The position numbers and the translations under genes were made by a program. Source: an uncultured Prevotella sp. (GTDB lineage: Bacteria > Bacteroidota > Bacteroidia > Bacteroidales > Bacteroidaceae). From it: a DNA stretch of 57,349 nucleotides. The notes below the pieces were generated by a model that worked only from the letters and a program-made list of their open reading frames with translations, had not been told where the DNA came from and did not search any database. The stretch's first letter is position 1; every line of letters begins with the position of its first letter. The DNA lies in the NCBI GenBank assembly GCA_900555035.1, contig USJX01000008.1, positions 1-57,349 of the forward strand. Direction: 5' to 3'. Below are positions 8,401 through 15,638 of the stretch, piece after piece.

Positions 8401-8559
8401 GCGGCAGAAAACAAGTATCGTACCCTTGGATATGTTTATCTGGGTAAGGTTACTCTTGATAAATATGCTGGCAATAAGCCGATGCAGATAGTTTGGAATC
8501 TTAAGACTCCAATGCCTGGTTCTGTATATGAGTATGCGGCAACTTTGGCAAATGTATAG
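5413..8559 (+). CDS. PLD-nuclease/SF2 helicase/DUF3427-type protein
   Basis: A 1048-residue multidomain protein. An N-terminal phospholipase-D-like nuclease domain (about 130-280) has the HKD-type motif HAKAYVF (His near 223) followed by YIGSSNIS. A superfamily II helicase follows: Walker A ATGTGKT (near 350), DEAH in FDEAHH (near 442), motif III LGLTATPER (near 467) and motif VI QQFGRGLRKA (near 640). The last 350 residues match the DUF3427-type C-terminus that normally accompanies this arrangement. Such proteins occur in variable genome regions and are suspected to act in DNA repair or phage defence; no function is proven here. All catalytic motifs look intact. A NUDIX hydrolase follows 40 bp later on the same strand. 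Confidence 0.85.
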   Translation: MAGIYEQIINQLFKVKLEKYDRKIYHIGMKEIGRDEAIQYLSRYLYALIQNTIDDVAQQENGVEKCIQFTNDVIRELGEKFAIENYEDDLVDASNSILTSVIDKTKCDYPDLQKYIQRITPLTSLTKSSLFTGAKNSVNMISELKKEILSADEIYIVVSFIRLSGLNMMLPELQEFVARGGSLKVITTTYMQISEYKAIEKLSKLTHTEIKISYHSDLDRLHAKAYVFMRDSGFHTAYIGSSNISHAALTEGLEWNVKVTQMELPHIFATVKNTFDTYWEQDVFESFDLNCDSERLKKALDKNAVGSTAIDYSVLELMQAKEYQNDILDKLEKERRYHNNWRNLVVAATGTGKTVIAAFDYKRFKEQHTKANFLFVVHREEIIKQACATYRAVLGDPNFGDMWYGGHEASSYSHLFASKDLLNNRLDKLQLPDDYYDYIVFDEAHHIVADTYQKILHKFKPKVLLGLTATPERMDNNDITQYFNHQISAEIRLDTALNNRLLSPFHYFGITDSVDLSEVKWERGRFVASELSKIYTNNDLRTNVIFKTLERYLPNYNDVRALCFCVDQQHANYMNAKFTLAGLKSAVLTSENSKFRNVEIKRLAEKKINYLFVVDMFNEGIDIPAIDTVLFLRPTESLTIFLQQFGRGLRKAKDKQYLTVLDFVGHSRAEFNYMDRFRALMGRTSMSVKEEVEKDFPHLPLGCTIQLEPKAKEYIIQNITGYINSFKKSRIIQTIKQFEQKFSEPLSLASFLRLTHVPLEKLYNGNTWNGLCHLAGVTARASEFNVELSRAVSKKWFSTDSYSYFSFIHDLAVRRFKVSEGLLTAKEKKMALMLYYDLYISAGEYVSLQQMFNRLSEDDVFVDEVCQLTEIMMSRCNALEQEDNSVFRDSFPLKLHGVYTKAQIQVAIETSTLEKMSSSREGCERNTLNGIPMEAMFVDVIKDREEGSNTNYKDFAQSAVKFHWETQNSVRQESPTGQSYIKGSREMLLFVRKQKNAAENKYRTLGYVYLGKVTLDKYAGNKPMQIVWNLKTPMPGSVYEYAATLANV

Positions 8560-8601
8560 TTTTAAAAAGGAGTAAAGACCATTTTAAGAAGTAAAGACAA
8601 T
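8560..8601. repeat. Duplicated spacer between helicase and NUDIX genes
   Basis: Two imperfect copies (22 and 20 bp) containing TTTTAA..GTAAAGACMA fill the whole intergenic spacer up to the NUDIX start. Confidence 0.65.
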
Positions 8602-8992
8602 GAAACATTATAATGTAGTAGCAGCCGTGGTTTGCCATGATGGCAAGTACCTCTGCATGCAGAAAGGTAAGACGAAGTTTGAATATACCAGCTATAAATG
8701 GGAGTTTCCTGGTGGCAAGATAGAACCTGGTGAAACTCCTCAACAGGCGTTGGCTCGTGAGTTGATGGAGGAGATGGATTATCCTGTAGAAGTAGGAGAA
8801 GAGTTGGTGACCGTGAATCACGAGTATCCCGATTTCTCGATAACGATGACTGCTTATCTGTGTACTCCAATAGCTGAGGCTGATGGGTTCAACAGAAGGG
8901 AGCATGCTGATAGCAAATGGTGCAGCCCTGTAGAGTTGAAAAATCTCGACTGGGCTGCAGCGGATGTTGGGGTAGTGAAAAGTATCTTATAA
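8600..8992 (+). CDS. NUDIX hydrolase, (d)NTP pyrophosphohydrolase type
   Basis: A 130-residue single-domain protein, typical for MutT-like enzymes. The NUDIX box is clear: GGKIEPGETPQQAL followed by ARELMEEMD, fitting Gx5Ex7REUxEE, with D in place of the usual final G. These enzymes hydrolyse nucleoside triphosphates or other nucleoside diphosphate compounds with Mg2+; the opening NVVAAVVCHDGKYLCMQKGK resembles 8-oxo-dGTP or CTP pyrophosphohydrolases. It lies 40 bp after the helicase gene and is probably co-transcribed. Its stop is only a few bases from the stop of the convergent McrC-like gene. Confidence 0.88.
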   Translation: MKHYNVVAAVVCHDGKYLCMQKGKTKFEYTSYKWEFPGGKIEPGETPQQALARELMEEMDYPVEVGEELVTVNHEYPDFSITMTAYLCTPIAEADGFNRREHADSKWCSPVELKNLDWAAADVGVVKSIL

Positions 8993-8996
8993 TAGG

Positions 8997-10736
8997 CTAG
9001 TCAATCTTGCCGTTAGCTGATAAGGCAAATCCCTCTAGATGGAATTTCTCCTTGGCAGCCTCTATTATCTCTTCTTTTAGCTTCTCATCAGAATTGTTCT
9101 TTTCGAGTGCAAGTATCAGATAATCATTGTCTTTTGATGGAGAGAAGATTTTGCCGATAAGCATTCTGAAATGCCTGTTGACGAATTCTTCTACTTGAGT
9201 ACCTTCTTTTGGCGTGAGGCGATAGAACTCATATCTTTCATCCAGCATTTTCTGGATTTCATCCCGGAATATCTTGCGGACTCTGTTCTTCCAGGAAAAT
9301 TTCTGGTGCTCATTATGACGGGCATACAGAGATACGACATAGAGAAAGTTTACATCGTAATGGAAGACTAGGAGGGTGTCTCGATCGAACAGGCGGTTGT
9401 TGAAATGCTGAGTATTGAAGCACTTATGTTCCCTGTCGGTTGACGATACCTGGTCTGAGAAAGATAGATTCTCTGCCATCTTTGCGCTGATGAAGAAGTT
9501 CGGAATGATGTTATATCCTTCCGTCAAATCATCACGGAGCTTTGGTACGTTGCCAAAGTTACGCTTGTCGTATTGAAGCTCTTCATCGTCCTTGTCGTCA
9601 TTCATAAAGAGGTTCAGGTTCCACTGAATGATATTTCTGGCGTACGTAAACTGCTTATATACAGATTCCTTTCCGATGGCATGGCCCAGCTTGTAATATT
9701 TGCTGTCACCGATGTAATAAACTGGCTCCTGATTTTGGGTTGTAATCAGGTTCTGGTAGGTGTACAAATGGTCTATGCGTTTGCCGTCAGCCTGTTCTTT
9801 CAGACCAGCTGGGATGTTCTTTTCTCCCAGAAGTTCATCAATAATGGCTTCGAAAACGATATTGAAACTCTTAACCAGAAGATACTCTTTACGTTCCTTC
9901 TGGATGTTCATGCGCTTGGCGTTGTCAAAGAAGTCATAGCATAACTTCCAGAGATATAATGCTTTATCCGAAAAGTACTTGTATTTTATCTGGAGGAGTC
10001 TGGTCTTTCCTAATCCATCCAGATAAGTCTTGAAACGATAACCTGTGATTAACTGGAAGTTGCAGTTGATATGATTGGTGAAACCATATCTTTCGCTGAT
10101 ATAATTCAGGATGGAATAGAAAATAATCAGTAACTCTTCATCGAAGTTGATCTGCTTTTTCCTGTTAACAGGATTGGTATAAACAGGACTGTTTTTGCAG
10201 ACAATGGCTCTTGTGGTGGATATGGTCTTAGACCAATGAATGCGGTTGTAACCAGAATGAATGTTCTTCAGGATGAAGAAGATGAAATCCTGGTTATGCT
10301 TATTGAAGTCTATGAGAGCCAGAAGAATATCGAGGAATGTATTGTTGATTTGTCGGGTACTTTTTCCGAGACATGCTATTTTCTGGTGATAGACGATACC
10401 GTTTCTGGTGGTATTGTTGTAAACCTCGATGGTGCGGTATATCCAGACGGAGAATTCGTAGATAAAGTCTTTCTCGTGTTGAGAAAGAGGGTTGTTCTGG
10501 TTCAGGTTGACGATGTTTTCTGGGGCGTATTTGCCAAAAACTCTTTCGCCTTCTGGAGTGTCTTCCAGCAGTACCTTTGGCAAAATAAAGACGCAATCGT
10601 TCAGTTGGGTATTGTAGTAATACCCAACGTAGTTGACGCTGACGTTGCCATCGATGTCCTGCATGGCGTCGATACCGTGCAGGACATCCTTGATCTGTTC
10701 AGCCTGATACTGATGTTCTTCTATGAGGATTCTCAT
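8997..10736 (-). CDS. McrC/LlaJI-type restriction endonuclease subunit
   Basis: A 579-residue protein immediately downstream of a McrB-like GTPase/AAA gene (7-bp gap), the classic McrBC order. The nuclease region lies around residues 325-385: RIDHLY, then YYIGDSKYYK (D near 344 and K two residues on), then the helix KESVYKQFTYARNII, which together fit a PD-(D/E)xK site. The long N-terminal half would bind the AAA ring. It looks most like the LlaJI/McrC-like nucleases of Bacteroidota. McrBC systems cleave modified DNA, whereas LlaJI systems carry their own methylases; none is in this window. The gene looks intact, but its partner is frameshifted. Confidence 0.8.
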   Translation of the reverse strand: MRILIEEHQYQAEQIKDVLHGIDAMQDIDGNVSVNYVGYYYNTQLNDCVFILPKVLLEDTPEGERVFGKYAPENIVNLNQNNPLSQHEKDFIYEFSVWIYRTIEVYNNTTRNGIVYHQKIACLGKSTRQINNTFLDILLALIDFNKHNQDFIFFILKNIHSGYNRIHWSKTISTTRAIVCKNSPVYTNPVNRKKQINFDEELLIIFYSILNYISERYGFTNHINCNFQLITGYRFKTYLDGLGKTRLLQIKYKYFSDKALYLWKLCYDFFDNAKRMNIQKERKEYLLVKSFNIVFEAIIDELLGEKNIPAGLKEQADGKRIDHLYTYQNLITTQNQEPVYYIGDSKYYKLGHAIGKESVYKQFTYARNIIQWNLNLFMNDDKDDEELQYDKRNFGNVPKLRDDLTEGYNIIPNFFISAKMAENLSFSDQVSSTDREHKCFNTQHFNNRLFDRDTLLVFHYDVNFLYVVSLYARHNEHQKFSWKNRVRKIFRDEIQKMLDERYEFYRLTPKEGTQVEEFVNRHFRMLIGKIFSPSKDNDYLILALEKNNSDEKLKEEIIEAAKEKFHLEGFALSANGKID

Positions 10737-10743
10737 AATCTGC

Positions 10744-11709
10744 TTATTCTTCTATTTTCTCAATGTTAATACCCCAATCTTGCGCATTTACCTTTTGGAT
10801 AAACTCAGAGATGGTATCTATGTTCCATTCTGTAGAAATATAGATAACATTGTTGTTGCCCCATTTTACAATATTGGCTCTGCTACGATTGCTTTTATCT
10901 TTAGAATTTGAGATTCTTGTGTTATATTCTTCTTGTGTTTCGAGCATGTGTGGGACATTTACTACTACTGGGGTCCAATCTTCCATAATTTCCTTTACAG
11001 TCTTTGATGGATTACTATTGGTGTAATTCTGTAATACAGCAAGGGCTAATGGGCCTTTCTTATAGTCGCCTTGACCGTTAATTGTATAATGTGAATTGTC
11101 TCTGCTTCTTTTTTCTGTAGAACTGTCTTCAACTTCTTCTTCAATAGAATCGTCATCGTCTACATCTTCTTCTTTATTAAAAGAGGCTTTTTCTACTCCC
11201 AAATTATCCAGGAACAACTCAACATTAGCTATATCAACGTTAGTCTTGCCGTTCTTATCCTCGTAGAATCGGTCGAAAGACAGAATTTTGCCCTCTTCAT
11301 CCTGAAAGTCCTTATCATCGAAACCATAGTCCTTAAACACATCATTCCAGAGATAGAAGATAACCTTACTAACGAACAAGTCGGCATCGATTTCTCCATT
11401 TTTTGCCTTGCAGAAGAAATAGCCGAGTTTCTTGTCTTCAGAATTGGTAAGTGAACCTATCAACTTGTTGACCTGGCTGACGAATGACCACCAGTCATAC
11501 TGCTTATCACCCGTATTGATGTACCAGTTGAGAGGAGCATTGGTTGCTTTGTCACGACCTTCACGAATAGGCACATACTTCCAATCCCAACGACGTTTAA
11601 AGGCAGAGTCAATAGGGAAGAGGCTCTGGTCACTGGTATTCATTGTTGCCCAAATATAGAGGTTTGAAGGCAAAACAAGTCGTTCTCCCTTCATGATGAG
11701 GCTTACCAT
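10744..11709 (-). pseudogene. McrB-like AAA+ GTPase, C-terminal part after frameshift
   Basis: The continuation, in a second frame, of the McrB-like protein that begins at 12632. It carries the sensor region WATMNTSDQSLFPID followed by SAFKRRWDW, with the NTSD signature of McrB-type AAA+ GTPases, and a C-terminal domain with an acidic linker (EEDVDDDDSIEEEVEDSS). Conserved sequence continues upstream of the first ATG in this frame (NQLYGEANMVSLIMKG), which shows that the two halves were once one protein of about 628 residues. An internal start at 11709 could make a separate C-terminal product, but it would lack the Walker motifs. The gene ends 7 bp before the McrC-like start. Confidence 0.75.
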
Positions 11710-12632
11710 ATTGGCTTCGCCATAGAGCTGATTGATTTTTCTTTATTCGTAATCTCCCATCCTTCAAATTCCTTTTTAAGAAATTTCTGCATATCCTTAT
11801 CTGCAATGATAGGATAATCAGAAAAACCATATTCGTTGCGATCAAGCAATTGGAAAAGGTCACCAAAGATCTGGGCGCAATTTCCTCTGTTTATTTCTTC
11901 GATAATAAGATATTGCTTTTTTGATGCTTTATTCTTTGTGAAAATTTCTGGTGTATCGAGAAGTGCTGGGTGGATTCTATTTTCGCTTTTATCGATCTTT
12001 TCACCCTTTTTACTGCTTAGTTTCTTCCACGCTTTCACATAGGCTTCGAGAAAAGCCTGAGGAATGAACTTGTAGGCAATTCTTTCTTCCTTCACAACTT
12101 CCTCAGTTTCGTCATCGATGACCTTTTTCCCATAGCAATCTCGGAGATCAACTTCTTCTGTAATAGGTTTATATGTACCTACAAAAGAGGCGTAATCAGA
12201 GTCTGGATGGAATGTAGTACGAATAACATCTTCACCAAAGGTCAAATCTTTGATAGCCTTTGATTTACCTGTGCCGGGAGCACCATAGTAAATTTGCTGA
12301 AGTCCTGTAGCCTTTGCTGGAGCTTCTGTCTTTTTAATCTCGTTCGAGAAAAGTTCCTTGGCGCATAGAAATCGCATGTATGTCTTTAGGGCGTTTGAAT
12401 ACTGGTTACTACCAGTTTTCTCATACTGCTTGAATTCTTCATTGTTGTTAAGTGAATCAATGATATCTTGTAATTCTTTGGTATGTACACAAGAGTAGAT
12501 ATCAAAGGAATCAACTCCTTTGATTTTGGCTACAGTTTTATTGATGCGCTTAAAGTCACTATAGTTGTTGACACTATTTGGTGAGGTAGTGCAATTCTTA
12601 ATGAAATTTTTATATTGTTCTTCTGTTGTCAT
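11703..12632 (-). pseudogene. McrB-like AAA+ GTPase, N-terminal part, frameshifted
   Basis: Residues 1 to about 300 of an McrB-like restriction subunit. An N-terminal helical domain is followed by Walker A GAPGTGKS (about 115-122) and Walker B YLIIEEINRGN (about 240-250). After WEITNKEK the frame runs into SISSMAKPIW and stops. One missing A in a short A run (A5 on the minus strand, 11736-11740) explains this: restoring it gives INQLYGEANMVSLIMK and joins the C-terminal part. It could be a real loss of function, an assembly error, or -1 slippage on AAAAA. The gene starts just after a copy of the island promoter repeat. Confidence 0.75.
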
Positions 12633-12650
12633 ATTTCTACAGCTTATTTT

Positions 12651-12740
12651 GCTGCAAAAATAAGAAATATTTCTTTTTTATGCAAGTTTTTGGCCTTTTT
12701 CTTTTGTGTTTTCGTGAGAAAAGATTAATTTTGCCAATGA
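12651..12740. repeat. Island promoter repeat, copy A (bidirectional)
   Basis: About 90 bp nearly identical to 15505-15600. On the minus strand it gives TTGC (12682-12685), a 19-bp spacer and TATTTTTGC (12654-12662), driving the McrB-like gene. On the plus strand it gives TTTG (12703-12706), a 19-bp spacer and TAATTTTG (12726-12733), pointing at the Rpn-type fragment. Both promoters fit the Bacteroidota consensus. Confidence 0.8.
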
Positions 12741-12789
12741 ATGGTGTTAATTGATATAAGAATGGTTTCTTTTAATAGAATTAAATAAT

Positions 12790-13068
12790 ATGAGTATATT
12801 GGACAAAATACCTTCTTTGGCAGGAAATGAACTCTTCCAGAAACTTGCTGCGATAGAGGATATTACTGCACTCTGCAAGGAAGATCAAGAGAAATATGAT
12901 GATGCAATAAAGGTGATGCGTGACCATATTGCAGCATATAAAGGAGCTATCATAGAGGCTAAAATAGAAGTAGCTAAGAATATGCTGATGGAAAATGAAC
13001 CTGTTGATAAAATCGCGAGATATACTGGTCTTTCGGAAGATGAATTATTAAGAATTAGGGCAAAATAA
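12790..13068 (+). CDS. C-terminal fragment of an Rpn/PD-(D/E)xK transposase-family protein
   Basis: 92 residues that match the C-terminal end of the Rpn-type (recombination-promoting nuclease/putative transposase) proteins common in Bacteroidota: an ELFQKLAAIEDITALCKEDQ region, the YDDAIKVMRD helix, and the closing KNMLMENEPVDKIARYTGLS-type motif. Full-length members are about 280-300 residues with the nuclease domain in the missing N-terminal part. The fragment begins with its own ATG and sits downstream of the plus-strand promoter in copy A, so a short product may be expressed. Whether it is a remnant or a domesticated regulator of the full-length family cannot be told. Confidence 0.6.
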   Translation: MSILDKIPSLAGNELFQKLAAIEDITALCKEDQEKYDDAIKVMRDHIAAYKGAIIEAKIEVAKNMLMENEPVDKIARYTGLSEDELLRIRAK

Positions 13069-13091
13069 TTTAAAACACAGGGTGTTACCTA

Positions 13092-13150
13092 GGGCTAGGT
13101 GCTTCTGCCCTTTCAGGGCGTGAGGCGATAACTTGAGAAAGTTCAGTAAC
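13092..13150. repeat. GCCCTTTCAGGGCG dispersed element
   Basis: Contains CTTCTGCCCTTTCAGGGCG next to CCTAGGGCTAGG. The same core recurs at 19138-19160 and in the hairpin at 21473-21525, and a decayed relative lies near 13688-13720. It looks like a dispersed palindromic element rather than a gene. Confidence 0.6.
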
Positions 13151-13163
13151 TTTTATTATAGGA

Positions 13164-13625
13164 ATGAGGCTTATGAAAGATATGGATAAATATTGGAAGA
13201 ACGTGGATTCACTTTTCAATTCTAAAGATAATCGAAAAGTGATTTTGCTAGGTTATGCTGTTGGTTTGGTATTGGTTGCTGCTTCCATATACAAGTTATA
13301 CCTTAGGTTGTCGGGGCATGAAGATTTTTCTTTTGGGAGAATATCTTCATTATTTTTAATGTTAATGGTAGGTATTTCTTTGGTTTGTTTCCTTTTTTAT
13401 AGGAAGAAAATATCGATTAAAATTAAGTTTTACCTGTTGTGTCTGATTTTTGCGTGTGGCGGCATTAATATGTTTCTTCATCCGGAAGTATCAAGAAGAA
13501 TTCCATCTGAAACATATTGTCAGGTAGTGGGAATAGTGGGCTGTCTCTTCTTTTGGGGAGGCGGTTTCTGGGTATTGTATAATGATTATAAGTGGCAAAG
13601 GAGGCGTAGAGACGAGGAGGAATAA
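13164..13625 (+). CDS. Small integral membrane protein, unknown function
   Basis: 153 residues with four predicted transmembrane segments: VILLGYAVGLVLVAASIY, ISSLFLMLMVGISLVCFLFY, FYLLCLIFACGGINMF and VVGIVGCLFFWGGGFWVLY. The C-terminus is strongly charged (KWQRRRRDEEE). I recognise no family. It stands alone between two dispersed-repeat remnants at 13092-13150 and 13640-13740, which suggests insertion into a variable site. The second possible ATG, nine bases on, would make little difference. Confidence 0.6.
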   Translation: MRLMKDMDKYWKNVDSLFNSKDNRKVILLGYAVGLVLVAASIYKLYLRLSGHEDFSFGRISSLFLMLMVGISLVCFLFYRKKISIKIKFYLLCLIFACGGINMFLHPEVSRRIPSETYCQVVGIVGCLFFWGGGFWVLYNDYKWQRRRRDEEE

Positions 13626-13741
13626 AGTGTACCGATGCGCAGACCTTGCGGAACCTGTCGAGTTTCTTACCGCTCATTTCTGTTTGCTATCCTGTCCCTT
13701 CAGAGCGTGTGGGGCAAGGTATCTCAGGTATAAACTGCGGC

Positions 13742-13993
13742 TTAGTATCCTCTCTGTTTCTCGTAAATGAAATCATCGGCGATGTAGCCATTGCTCATAA
13801 GATACAAGCCTGTGCGCTTATCGTGGAGCTGGGCACAGGTCTTGCTGCGATAGAAGAGATCAAGAGCCAGGGCTGGCGAAATCTCGAGACGCTGTGATAG
13901 TTCGTATGCTACGCCACCTATCTGATAGCTGAGAATCATTTCTTGAATCTCAGGCGTCTTTGTGTTGATCTGTTTATATTTTTTCTGTTCCAT
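13742..13993 (-). CDS. DUF3791-like protein (second of a pair)
   Basis: An 83-residue acidic protein with the layout I associate with DUF3791: an N-terminal helix (EIQEMILSYQIGGVAYELSQ), a middle LALDLFYRSKTCAQL and the closing segment TGLYLMSNGYIADDFIYE. DUF3791 proteins are small proteins of unknown function, often encoded beside DUF3990 proteins, which resemble ADP-ribosyltransferase toxins. Here the gene follows another DUF3791-like gene with a 14-bp gap, and no DUF3990 gene is present. An antitoxin or immunity role is inferred only from that association. Confidence 0.6.
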   Translation of the reverse strand: MEQKKYKQINTKTPEIQEMILSYQIGGVAYELSQRLEISPALALDLFYRSKTCAQLHDKRTGLYLMSNGYIADDFIYEKQRGY

Positions 13994-14007
13994 TATAAAC
14001 TAAGTAT

Positions 14008-14265
14008 TTATTGATGAGAAGCTTTCTTCTCCCAATTAGTTAGACACTCTATGACATTTTCTATAAGATACTCTCTACTTTCTGTATGGAGCGTATCATA
14101 GTGGGGCAGAATGAACTTGTTGATTAAATCAACTTTTCTCATTCTTTCGTATATCTCGATATATGATACCCCTAGCTTTCTTGCGGCTCCCTCAACGCAT
14201 GATGCAGCGAAGGCGAGCTTGATTTCTTCTAGGGGTAATTGTATTCTGTTGTTTTCTTTTTCCAT
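14008..14265 (-). CDS. DUF3791-like protein (first of a pair)
   Basis: 85 residues from the start I prefer (MEKENNRIQ), preceded by AAAGGACGAAAA; an upstream ATG at 14331 would add 22 residues and overlap the promoter. The sequence (EIKLAFAASCVEGAARKLGV, IEIYERMRKVDLINKFILPH, then YDTLHTESREYLIENVIECL) fits the DUF3791 family well. It is probably co-transcribed with the next DUF3791-like gene and uses a partial copy of the island promoter repeat located right after the YhcG-type gene. Function is unknown. Confidence 0.7.
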   Translation of the reverse strand: MEKENNRIQLPLEEIKLAFAASCVEGAARKLGVSYIEIYERMRKVDLINKFILPHYDTLHTESREYLIENVIECLTNWEKKASHQ

Positions 14266-14300
14266 TTTTCGTCCTTTCCTCTTAATCCTATAAAGATAAT

Positions 14301-14334
14301 GCAAAAATAAGAAATATTTCTCTTTTATCAAAGC
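14301..14334 (-). promoter_or_regulatory. Island promoter repeat, partial copy B
   Basis: Left half of the repeat only: TTTG (14329-14332), a 19-bp spacer and TATTTTTGC (14301-14309) on the minus strand, with GAAATATTTCT between. It sits against the YhcG-type stop codon and faces the DUF3791 pair. Confidence 0.7.
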
Positions 14335-15485
14335 TATTCTTGATTATCTTTTAATCTCTTTTCCAATTCCTCTATAGTCGGCATAGAAGACTTAAAGTCT
14401 TTCGGAAAGAGTTTGGATAGTTGATATTCTGATATTCCCATCGGTTCCTTGTATGATTCCAAGGCGTATTTCGCCACCACATTGTCTTTGTCCTTGCAGA
14501 TGAGCAAGCCGATGGTCGGGTTGTCTATATCGGTCTTGAACTGATGGTTAATGGCAGATACATAGAAACTCAGTTGCCCCAAGAACGATGGATGGAACGA
14601 CTGGGCTTTTAACTCAACGACCACATAGGCGTGGAGGTGGGTATTGTAAAAAAGCAAATCGGGGAAGAACTCCTGTTGACCTACTTCCAAACGAAATTGT
14701 CTGCCCATATAGGAAAATCCCTTTCCAAGTTCCATAAGAAAACGTGTAACGTTGTTCACCAATTCATTTTCAATGTCACGCTCGTCATATTTCTCCCTAA
14801 GATTAAGGAAATCCAACTGATAAGGGTCTTTTGTTATCTGTTGCGCTAAGTCACTCTGCACAGCAGGGAGCGTGGATTGGAAGTTTGTGATGGCTTTGCC
14901 GTCACGCTCATAAAGGTCGGTATCAAGCCAGTTGAGAAGAGCGTCACGTCCCCAGTTGTTCTCCCAAGTCTTTCTTACGAAGAACAAGGCTTTGTCCATA
15001 TCATTCTTACATTTATCGATGATACGGCGATGATGATCCCAAGGAATGAGAAAAAGCATCTTGAAATCGTCCGCAAGCTGCGGACGATTTTTGTTTTGTT
15101 CTGCAACTGATTGAATATCAGTTTTATACAAGTTCTCTTCAAAATCGTCAGCAGCTTGCTGACGATTTGCAGCCAATGGAGCATAGAGCTTATAAAAGTA
15201 GCTCATGTACTTCAAGTTGGTTGGCGAGAATCCCTTTACCCCCGGCATTTCATTTTTCAAATCTTGACTGAGATTCTTGTAAAAACCAGAACCATAATTG
15301 TTGGTATATTGCTTAGCTTCAATGTCTCGTCCCAGCTTCCAATAGAAGTCTAACAGGTAGCCATTGGTAGCGCAAGATGCCTTTAGGCGATGGCTGTAGA
15401 ATCGCTCCTTGAGTTCTACGAGCCAGTCCTTATAGTCGCTATCATCATGAAGGACTACTGATAAGTCTATATTTTCCTTTGCCAT
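14334..15485 (-). CDS. YhcG-type (DUF1016) PD-(D/E)xK nuclease
   Basis: A 383-residue protein of the YhcG/DUF1016 family. The N-terminal helical domain (about 1-105) has NGYLLDFYWKLGRDIEAKQ and FSPTNLKYMSYFYKLY. The C-terminal nuclease domain starts around 225; the catalytic core is FFPDLLFYN ... YVVVELKAQSF (D and ExK), followed by GQLSFYVSAI. Between the domains are two 27-bp palindromes that are translated as NRQQAADDF (107-115) and NRPQLADDF (133-141). Family members are linked to defence and mobile DNA; the exact role is unknown. It uses copy C of the island promoter repeat, divergently from vsr. Confidence 0.85.
   Translation of the reverse strand: MAKENIDLSVVLHDDSDYKDWLVELKERFYSHRLKASCATNGYLLDFYWKLGRDIEAKQYTNNYGSGFYKNLSQDLKNEMPGVKGFSPTNLKYMSYFYKLYAPLAANRQQAADDFEENLYKTDIQSVAEQNKNRPQLADDFKMLFLIPWDHHRRIIDKCKNDMDKALFFVRKTWENNWGRDALLNWLDTDLYERDGKAITNFQSTLPAVQSDLAQQITKDPYQLDFLNLREKYDERDIENELVNNVTRFLMELGKGFSYMGRQFRLEVGQQEFFPDLLFYNTHLHAYVVVELKAQSFHPSFLGQLSFYVSAINHQFKTDIDNPTIGLLICKDKDNVVAKYALESYKEPMGISEYQLSKLFPKDFKSSMPTIEELEKRLKDNQE
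15064..15090. repeat. In-frame palindrome 1 in the YhcG-type gene
   Basis: A 27-bp palindrome with 12-base arms (AAATCGTCCGCA and its complement) around a 3-base centre, read as NRPQLADDF in the protein. Confidence 0.9.
15142..15168. repeat. In-frame palindrome 2 in the YhcG-type gene
   Basis: A 27-bp palindrome with 12-base arms (AAATCGTCAGCA and its complement) around a 3-base centre, read as NRQQAADDF. It is 78 bp (26 codons) from palindrome 1, in the same reading phase. The two differ at paired positions on both arms, so pairing is preserved. Confidence 0.9.
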
Positions 15486-15502
15486 CGTTTTTTCTTTTTA
15501 TT

Positions 15503-15605
15503 TGCTGCAAAAATAAGAAATATTTCTCTTTTATGCAAGTTTTTGGGCTTTTTCTTTTGTGTTTTCAGGAGAAAAGATTAATTTTGTATCGAATGGGGGG
15601 ATTAG
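15503..15605. repeat. Island promoter repeat, copy C (bidirectional)
   Basis: The most complete copy. The minus strand has TTGC (15535-15538), a 19-bp spacer and TATTTTTGC (15507-15515), for the YhcG-type gene. The plus strand has TTTG (15556-15559), a 19-bp spacer and TAATTTTG (15579-15586), for vsr. The plus side ends in GTATCGAATGGGGGGATTA, also seen in copy D. Confidence 0.85.
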
Positions 15606-15638
15606 ATTAGGAAAAAGATGTCTTAATAAATTAAGCGT

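Noticed and set aside
8997..12632. Complete LlaJI-type restriction-modification system
   Set aside because: No DNA methyltransferase gene is present in the window, and the McrB-like gene is frameshifted.
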